Assembly (NCBI GenBank): GCA_002255925.1
Contig: NKIH01000004.1
Location: 186,001 to 250,000 of the forward strand
Source: Burkholderiales bacterium PBB6
GTDB lineage: Bacteria > Pseudomonadota > Gammaproteobacteria > Burkholderiales > Burkholderiaceae_C
Direction: 5' to 3'
DNA: 64,000 nt
Below the pieces are notes generated by a model. It ran no database searches and was not told the origin of the DNA. It was given only the letters and a program-made list of their open reading frames with translations. Of the stretch, positions 58,893-64,000 are shown in pieces. Position 1 is the stretch's first letter; the number at the start of each line of letters is the position of its first letter. The position numbers were made by a program, and so were the translations under genes.

Positions 58893-60616
58893 CGCGTGCG
58901 TCCGGTGGTTTGTTTCTTGGTGCGCGGCGGGGTGGCGTCTACCTCCGCCAGCGCATGGTTGATCAGTTCCTGGGCGTGGGCCAGGCTGGTGCCGCTGCTG
59001 CGCTCGCCGCCCAGCATGCGGGCCACTTCGGCCACCCGGGCCTCGCCGGCCACCGGCGCGATCTGGCTCAGTGTCTGGCCGCCCTGGGTGGCCTTGGCGA
59101 CCACATAGTGCCGATCGGCGCAGGCGGCCACCTGCGCCAGGTGGGTCACGGCCAGCACCTGGGCGCTGCGGCCCAGCGCCTTCATCTGGCGGCCCACGGC
59201 ATCGGCCACGGTGCCGCCCACGCCGCTGTCGATCTCGTCAAAGATCAATGTGGCAGGCGCCGGTTCATCGTCGCGTTGCGGGCCGCGGGCCTGGGCGGTG
59301 CTCACGGCGATGGCCAGGGCCAGCCGCGACAGCTCACCGCCCGAGGCCACCTTGGCCAAGGGGCGCGGCGTGCTGCCCGCGTGGCCGGCCACCAGGAATT
59401 CGGCACTTTCCAGGCCAAAGGCTTGCGGCTGCTCTTGCGCCACCAGGGTCACGTCAAAGCGGCCGCCGGCCATGCCCAGTTGCTGCATGGCGTCAGTCAC
59501 GCGCTGCGCCAGCGGTTGTGCGACCTTGCGGCGTGCGGCGCTCACGGCTTGTGCCAGGCTGCGCCACTGGGCCAGGGCCGCCGCCACCTTGCGCTCCAGG
59601 CCGTCCAGATCGGCGGCTTCATCCAGCGCACGCAGCGCGGCCTGCCATTCCTCCAGCAGTGTCGGCAAATCTTCCGGTGAGCGCCGGAAGCGGCGGGCCA
59701 GGCCCATCCAGGTCGACATGCGGCCGTCAAGCTCGCCCAGCCGTTCGGGGTCCAGTTCGGTGCGGCTGACATAGGCCTGCAGGCTGTGCGCGGCATCTTC
59801 AAGCTGGGCCTGGGCGCCGTGCAGCGCGGTGATGATGTCGGCCAGCCGGGTGTCGTAGGTGGCCACGTCATCCAGCGCGTTCAGGGCGCGGCTCACGCTG
59901 CGCATCGCGCTGCTGTCGTCATCGGCCACCTGGGCGGCGGCCTGGGCGGTGGCGTCCATCAACGCCTGGCGGTGCGACAGCCGTTCATGTTCGGCGTTCA
60001 GCTCCGGCCACTCGTCACGCTTCGGGGAAAGCTTCTGCAGCTCGCCCAGTTGCCATTGCAGGCGTTCACGTTCGCTGTCGAGCTCGGTCTGCCGTGCGCG
60101 GGCCTGCGCGAGCTGGTCAACGGCCTGCTGCCATGCGGCGTAGGCGGCGGCCATCGGCGTGGCGTCGATGCCGGCTTGCTCGTCGAGCAACGCGCGCACT
60201 GAAGCGGGTCGGGTCAGGCCTTGCCAGGCGTGCTGGCCGTGGATGTCCACCAGGTGGTCGGCCACCTCGCGCAGCTGGCTGGCGGTGGCTGGGCTGCCGT
60301 TGATGTAGCCCCGGCTCTTGCCCTGGTTGTCCACCACGCGGCGCAGCAGCAGTTCGTCGCCATCGTCAAAACCGGCGGCCTCCAGCCAGCGTTTGAGTGA
60401 GCCGGGCCGGTCGAAGATGGCGGTGATCTCGGCCCGGGCCGCGCCTTCGCGCACCACATGGCTGTCGGCCCGTGCACCGAGCGCCAGCTGCAAGGCATCG
60501 ATCAGGATCGATTTGCCGGCGCCGGTTTCGCCGGTCAAGACGCAGAAGCCGGCGTCGATGTCGACGTCCAGCATGCTGACGATCACGAAGTCACGCAGGG
60601 TCAGGTGCTTGAGCAT
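58889..60616 (-). CDS. recN: DNA repair protein RecN
   Basis: 575 residues, SMC-like ATPase. Walker [25 protein letters not shown] at the N-terminus, coiled-coil arms in the middle, and the C-terminal signature [17 protein letters not shown] with Walker [14 protein letters not shown]. It acts on double-strand breaks. It lies 21 bases after nadK on the minus strand and overlaps rapZ. I found no LexA-type box in front of it. Confidence 0.96.
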   Translation of the reverse strand: MLKHLTLRDFVIVSMLDVDIDAGFCVLTGETGAGKSILIDALQLALGARADSHVVREGAARAEITAIFDRPGSLKRWLEAAGFDDGDELLLRRVVDNQGKSRGYINGSPATASQLREVADHLVDIHGQHAWQGLTRPASVRALLDEQAGIDATPMAAAYAAWQQAVDQLAQARARQTELDSERERLQWQLGELQKLSPKRDEWPELNAEHERLSHRQALMDATAQAAAQVADDDSSAMRSVSRALNALDDVATYDTRLADIITALHGAQAQLEDAAHSLQAYVSRTELDPERLGELDGRMSTWMGLARRFRRSPEDLPTLLEEWQAALRALDEAADLDGLERKVAAALAQWRSLAQAVSAARRKVAQPLAQRVTDAMQQLGMAGGRFDVTLVAQEQPQAFGLESAEFLVAGHAGSTPRPLAKVASGGELSRLALAIAVSTAQARGPQRDDEPAPATLIFDEIDSGVGGTVADAVGRQMKALGRSAQVLAVTHLAQVAACADRHYVVAKATQGGQTLSQIAPVAGEARVAEVARMLGGERSSGTSLAHAQELINHALAEVDATPPRTKKQTTGRTR

Positions 60617-60637
60617 GTGGCCCTCAAAGGTCTGGCG

Positions 60638-61525
60638 TCAGACGACGCCTTCGTACCAACGAAGTTTGCGGCGCAGCGTGGCGTAATAGCTCCAGCCGCG
60701 GGGATGGATGAACCGCACGCGCTGGGCCGAGCGGCGCAGGCGAACCTGGTCGCCGTGCAGCAGGCTGGCCAGCCCGTGGGTATCGAAATTGGCACTGCTG
60801 TCCTTGCCGTTGACGATGGTGATCTGCACCTCTTGCGAGTCGGGCAGCACGATCGGCCGGTTGGACAAGGTGTGCGAGGCGATGGGCACCAGCACCCAGC
60901 CACCAATCGACGGGTGCAGGATGGGCCCGCCGGCCGACAGCGCATAGGCTGTGGAGCCGGTGGGCGAGGCCACGATCAGGCCGTCGGCGCGCATGTTGGC
61001 GACGAACTCGCCGCCCACGTCCACACGCAGCTCCACCATGCTGGAGGTGGCGCCACGGCCCACCACCACGTCATTCAGGGCCAGGCCTTCAAAGATGGGT
61101 TGGCCATCACGCCACACGCCGCCTTCGATCATGGAGCGCTGCTCTTCCTCGTAGTCGCCCTGCACGATGGGGCCGAGGGCTTCGGCCCAGTCGGCGGCAC
61201 GCACGTCGGTGATGAAGCCCAGCCGGCCTTGGTTGATGCCGACCAGCGGCACGTTGTAGCGGGCCAGCTCGCGGGCGATGCCGAGCATCGTGCCGTCACC
61301 ACCCACCACCACGGCCAGGTCGCAGCGCTCGCCGATTTCAGCTGGCGTGAGCGCACCAAAATCTGACCAGCCGGTGTTCAGCGCGGTGTCCCGGTCAACC
61401 GACACTTCCAGACCCTGGCGCGACAGAAACTGAGCGATGCTTTCAAGCTGCGGCCGGATGCCCTGCGCCTGGTATTTGCCGATCAGCGCGGCATGGCGGA
61501 AACGGGGCTGCGGGGAAGTGGTCAT
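60638..61525 (-). CDS. nadK: NAD kinase
   Basis: 295 residues from [19 protein letters not shown]. The longer open frame upstream is antisense to hrcA and is not coding. The diagnostic [27 protein letters not shown], and [23 protein letters not shown] are present. It phosphorylates NAD to NADP. It is first in the nadK-recN-rapZ operon and diverges from hrcA. Confidence 0.95.
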   Translation of the reverse strand: MTTSPQPRFRHAALIGKYQAQGIRPQLESIAQFLSRQGLEVSVDRDTALNTGWSDFGALTPAEIGERCDLAVVVGGDGTMLGIARELARYNVPLVGINQGRLGFITDVRAADWAEALGPIVQGDYEEEQRSMIEGGVWRDGQPIFEGLALNDVVVGRGATSSMVELRVDVGGEFVANMRADGLIVASPTGSTAYALSAGGPILHPSIGGWVLVPIASHTLSNRPIVLPDSQEVQITIVNGKDSSANFDTHGLASLLHGDQVRLRRSAQRVRFIHPRGWSYYATLRRKLRWYEGVV

Positions 61526-61535
61526 CGTGCCGGGA

Positions 61536-61541
61536 ATTACA
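61536..61541 (-). promoter_or_regulatory. -10-like box before nadK
   Basis: On the minus strand TGTAAT ends 10 bases before the nadK ATG, giving a predicted leader of only a few bases. No ribosome site is visible before this ATG. Confidence 0.35.
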
Positions 61542-61584
61542 CCACACGCCCCCGTGCTGCCCGCGTGGTCAGCCCGCATGTCCG

Positions 61585-61590
61585 TACAAT
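61585..61590 (+). promoter_or_regulatory. -10-like box before hrcA
   Basis: TACAAT ends 7 bases before the ATG at 61598, so the predicted transcription start coincides with the start codon. The -35 region is GC-rich with no good match. No CIRCE element is seen here. Confidence 0.45.
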
Positions 61591-61597
61591 GAAAAGC

Positions 61598-62626
61598 ATG
61601 CTCGACGAGCGATCCAGATCCCTGTTGAAGACCTTGGTTGAACGCTATATCGCGGACGGCCAGCCCGTGGGTTCCCGAACCCTTTCCAAGGCCTCGGGGC
61701 TGGAGTTGTCGCCAGCCACCATCCGCAACGTGATGTCCGACCTCGAGGACCTCGGGTTGATCGTCAGCCCGCACACCTCGGCCGGACGCGTGCCCACGGC
61801 CCGCGGCTACCGGTTGTTCGTTGACACCATGCTCACCGCCCGTCCGTTTGACGCGGCCAGCCTGGTCAGCGACGAAGCCGTGGCGCGGGGCCAGTTGCAG
61901 CCCGACCAGCCACAGCGCGTGATTGCGCAAGCGGCGCAGCTGCTGTCGAACATGTCGAGCTTCGTTGGCGTCATCACGGCGCCGAAGAAGGCGGGCGTGT
62001 TCCACCACATTGAATTCCTGCGGCTCGGTGACAAGCGCGTGCTGGTGATTCTGGTGGCGCCGGATGGCGACGTGCAGAACCGCGTCATCTTCACCAACAC
62101 CGACGTCACCCAGAGCGAGCTGGTGGAGGCCTCCAACTTCCTGAACGCGAACTACGCGGGCCTGAGCATCGACGAGGTGCGCGGGCGGCTGAAGAACGAA
62201 GTTGACGTGCTGCGCGTGGAAATCGCCGGCCTGATGCAGGCGGCCGTGCAGGCCGGCACCGATGCGCTGGCCGAAAACCAGGACCAGGTCATCGTCAGCG
62301 GTGAGCGCAACCTGCTCGGCGTGCAGGACTTTGGCAACGACATGGGATCACTGCGCAAGCTGTTTGATCTGTTCGAGCAGAAGACCCAGCTGATGCGCCT
62401 GCTGGACACCTCCAGCCGCGCCGAAGGTGTGCGCATCTTCATCGGTGGCGAAAGCCGCGTGGTGCCCTATGAAGAGCTGTCGGTGGTGTCGGCGCCCTAC
62501 GAGGTGGACGGCCGCATCGTGGGCACGCTGGGCGTGATCGGCCCGACCCGCATGGCCTACGACCGCATGATCCAGATCGTCGACATCACGTCGCGGCTGG
62601 TGGGCAACGCCCTGTCACAGCGCTGA
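61598..62626 (+). CDS. hrcA: Heat-inducible transcription repressor HrcA
   Basis: 342 residues from [18 protein letters not shown]; an ATG three codons earlier (61589) overlaps the -10-like box and is less likely. The winged helix region is [32 protein letters not shown], with [20 protein letters not shown]. The C-terminus ends [21 protein letters not shown]. HrcA represses groESL and dnaK-type operons through CIRCE sites. The 3' end overlaps the convergent TetR gene by 41 bases. hemH, a usual next neighbour in this lineage, is absent. Confidence 0.95.
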   Translation: MLDERSRSLLKTLVERYIADGQPVGSRTLSKASGLELSPATIRNVMSDLEDLGLIVSPHTSAGRVPTARGYRLFVDTMLTARPFDAASLVSDEAVARGQLQPDQPQRVIAQAAQLLSNMSSFVGVITAPKKAGVFHHIEFLRLGDKRVLVILVAPDGDVQNRVIFTNTDVTQSELVEASNFLNANYAGLSIDEVRGRLKNEVDVLRVEIAGLMQAAVQAGTDALAENQDQVIVSGERNLLGVQDFGNDMGSLRKLFDLFEQKTQLMRLLDTSSRAEGVRIFIGGESRVVPYEELSVVSAPYEVDGRIVGTLGVIGPTRMAYDRMIQIVDITSRLVGNALSQR

Positions 62627-63302
62627 TCTTTTCGGCCACTTCGGCCAGCATCTCGTCGCGCAGCAGCGCCGGGCTGCGCCACGGAAACGTCGGCAAATAC
62701 AGCACCGGGTGCAAGAGGCCGAACAGCCGGCACATCAGCCATTCGCCCAAGGCGCGGCGGGCCTCAACGCTCAAGGCCCCTGCCGAGCCAGTTGTCGGCA
62801 GGCAGGCGTCCAGCAGGCTGCCCAGGTGTTCCAGCACGATCTTGCCCGGCGACGCTTCCAGATAGGGCGCCAGCCCCAGGCTTTCGCGGCTGCCTTCGTG
62901 GCCGGTCGTGAATACCAGCAGGTAGTGGTCGCGGTGATTGAGCCAGTAGTCGGTGAACCCGCCGAGCCAGGTGGTGAGCACCGTCGTGGGCTCGCTGGCA
63001 TTGGCGCTGGCCGCGTTGGCACTGGCGGCGGCTTCCACCAGCAGGTCGTCCCAGATGTGGCGCAGCAGGTGGTATTTGCTGGGGAAGTAGCGATACAGCG
63101 TCATCGGCGGCACGCCGGCCTCATTGGCCAGGCGGCGCATCGACAGGGCGTCGTAACCTTCCGCCGCAAAGATGGCGTTGGCCAGCTTCAGGATGGTCTG
63201 GCGAAACTCCGCCTGGTCGGCCAGGGAGCGGCGGCGGGTTCGTTTGATGGGCTCGGGGTGAGGGGCTGACATCGAAGGAGACGCTGCGCAGATGTGACTC
63301 AT
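62586..63302 (-). CDS. TetR-family transcriptional regulator
   Basis: About 238 residues from the ATG at 63302; an ATG ten codons later (63272) and a GTG at 63311 are alternatives, and none has a clear ribosome site. The helix-turn-helix is [44 protein letters not shown] with one residue pattern per helix as in TetR. The ligand domain is helical with the short repeat [11 protein letters not shown] at about residue 88. It may act on a palindrome in the divergent gap to the gene at the right edge. The C-terminal codons overlap the end of hrcA. Confidence 0.85.
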   Translation of the reverse strand: MSHICAASPSMSAPHPEPIKRTRRRSLADQAEFRQTILKLANAIFAAEGYDALSMRRLANEAGVPPMTLYRYFPSKYHLLRHIWDDLLVEAAASANAASANASEPTTVLTTWLGGFTDYWLNHRDHYLLVFTTGHEGSRESLGLAPYLEASPGKIVLEHLGSLLDACLPTTGSAGALSVEARRALGEWLMCRLFGLLHPVLYLPTFPWRSPALLRDEMLAEVAEKISAVTGRCPPAAT

Positions 63303-63410
63303 TGTGAACACGGCCCGTGCACAACAGGCGGCGTGCCCGGGTAAGCACGTGGCTCAGCGTCGCGGCCTTGCCACACCTCGCACTTTTGAAGGATGGCAAT
63401 TGAATAGTTT

Positions 63411-63430
63411 CTAGCGTGTGTGTACGCTAG
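63411..63430. promoter_or_regulatory. Perfect 20-bp dyad upstream of tetR and the edge gene
   Basis: CTAGCGT-GTGTGT-ACGCTAG lies in the 190-base divergent gap between the TetR gene and the gene at the right edge, about 64 bases before the latter. CTAG is generally scarce in proteobacterial DNA, which makes chance less likely. It is the best candidate operator for this TetR. A smaller dyad, CACGG-C-CCGTG, lies at 63309-63319. Confidence 0.55.
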
Positions 63431-63493
63431 TGACCAACCGGCAGGTAGTCGTAACTGATTCGGCGGTGACTTCTCGACACAGAGAGGCTCCGG

Positions 63494-64000
63494 GTGCTGA
63501 TGCTGACCGAGATCCGGCAGCGCTGCGCAGAATCGCAGGAGTCGTCGTTGAGTTTTTTGAAAAGCAGCACCGCGCCGGTGCTCGCCATGGACACCGCGCT
63601 GCCTTTGATGCGCAACGCGCTCGAGCACGCCATGGCCTTGATCGACACCGTCGGGCCGTCCCAGGGCGACCCGTTTCATGTGGTTCAGCAACTGGAACTG
63701 GTGGCTGATCTGCTCAGGCAGCAAGGCAGCGCATCGATGCGCGAAGGGGCTGACCTGCTGAGCCATGCCCTGGTTGTGCCGCGGCATCAGCAAACCGAGT
63801 TGTGGCGCTATGGCCTGTTGATGACGCTGCAGCGCCTGGTGGGGCAATTGCCGGCCGACGACGTCAGCACGGAAACCGCGAAGCCCACGGTTCGCCGTCC
63901 CTCTTCGACCACCGAGACGGCCCACACAGCCGCCATCGGCATTGAGCGTGGCCTGACGCGCGCCTTCATGGCCGGCTCCGAAGGCATGCTGCTGGCCAGC
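63494..64000 (+). CDS. Unrecognised protein, 5' part, runs off the window
   Basis: An open frame of 169 codons without a stop to the right edge. The GTG at 63494 is chosen because AGAGAGG lies 6 bases upstream; an ATG two codons later is possible. The protein starts MLMLTEIRQRCAESQESSLSF and is helical with many Leu, Gln and Ala (VVQQLELVADLLRQQGSASM, LMTLQRLVGQL). A Thr/Ser/Arg linker follows near residue 125-142. No signal peptide, membrane segment or known motif is seen. Third codon positions are GC-rich, like the neighbours, which supports real coding over the antisense open frame. I do not recognise the family. Confidence 0.6.
   Translation, partial: MLMLTEIRQRCAESQESSLSFLKSSTAPVLAMDTALPLMRNALEHAMALIDTVGPSQGDPFHVVQQLELVADLLRQQGSASMREGADLLSHALVVPRHQQTELWRYGLLMTLQRLVGQLPADDVSTETAKPTVRRPSSTTETAHTAAIGIERGLTRAFMAGSEGMLLAS

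Noticed and set aside
60617-60640. LexA (SOS) box before recN
   Set aside because: No CTG-N10-CAG type match is present in the short nadK-recN gap or before nadK.
61526-61597. CIRCE element before hrcA
   Set aside because: No TTAGCACTC-N9-GAGTGCTAA-like repeat is visible in the nadK-hrcA gap.
61526-62008. N-terminal extension of nadK by 161 codons
   Set aside because: It is antisense to hrcA and unlike any NAD kinase; the ATG at 61525 matches the family start.
63299-63925. Minus-strand open frame of 208 codons near the right edge
   Set aside because: Its protein is Gln/His/Arg-rich without motifs. The plus-strand frame opposite it has a ribosome site, balanced composition and GC-rich third positions.

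Overview
The window is a 64 kb piece of a high-GC proteobacterial chromosome. Protein-level resemblance and gene order point to Betaproteobacteria, order Burkholderiales (Leptothrix/Rubrivivax/Roseateles-type relatives). The signs are an mla operon with mlaA inside it (F-E-D-A-C-B), the order ABC-ABC-bolA-murA-hisG, the order lolB-ispE-tRNA-Gln-prs-rplY, a short-form HisG and a polyhydroxyalkanoate-system protein. No species can be named from this alone. I see no insertion sequence, integrase, CRISPR array, rRNA or plasmid/phage module. Coding density is very high. The longest stretch without a gene is about 240 bases, between zwf and tal.

Layout from the left. 1-3.2 kb: glutamate synthase gltB (3' part) and gltD, closed by a terminator. 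3.3-11.2 kb: a type IV pilus minor-pilin operon (pilE-like, fimT, pilV, pilW, pilX, pilY1) ending in a TonB-like gene. 11.3-15.4 kb: the mlaFEDACB operon for phospholipid traffic to and from the outer membrane. 15.4-21.2 kb: central sugar metabolism, with hexR-zwf on the minus strand, diverging from tal-pgi-HAD phosphatase. A HexR-type operator lies just upstream of zwf. 21.2-30 kb: accessory metabolism. It holds an isochorismatase-like hydrolase / DJ-1 protein / GlxA regulator operon, a flavodoxin-like gene, an M20 amidohydrolase, an orphan ABC binding protein, a molybdopterin oxidoreductase and a lipoprotein peptidase. 30-33.8 kb: lipid and storage genes (PHA-system protein, acyl-CoA-binding protein, wax ester synthase/DGAT-like) with a TPR protein and a TetR regulator.

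33.9-44.8 kb: ABC-2 exporter, bolA, murA and the histidine genes hisG-D-C-B-H-A. A minus-strand DUF4892-OmpA gene follows, then hisF; hisI and hisE are absent. 44.8-53.8 kb: rsmD-coaD-ferredoxin on the plus strand, then minus-strand housekeeping genes (pth with a small secreted protein, argP-like, rplY, prs, tRNA-Gln, ispE, lolB, a large TPR protein). 53.9-62.6 kb: mutM, a dynamin-like GTPase and mutY on the plus strand; nadK-recN-rapZ on the minus strand; then hrcA. 62.6-64 kb: a TetR regulator and the 5' part of an unrecognised gene running off the right edge.

Most of the window is ordinary core genome. The points most worth a second look are: a dynamin-like GTPase translationally coupled between the two oxidised-guanine repair glycosylases; a recurring GATAAT/TACAAT box 6-10 bases before start codons, which suggests leaderless transcripts; a cluster of three adjacent dyads ahead of the hydrolase/DJ-1/GlxA operon; several perfect palindromes in divergent promoters; an MlaA without a lipobox; and two blocks that interrupt an otherwise conserved gltBD-mla-ABC-bolA-murA-his backbone.
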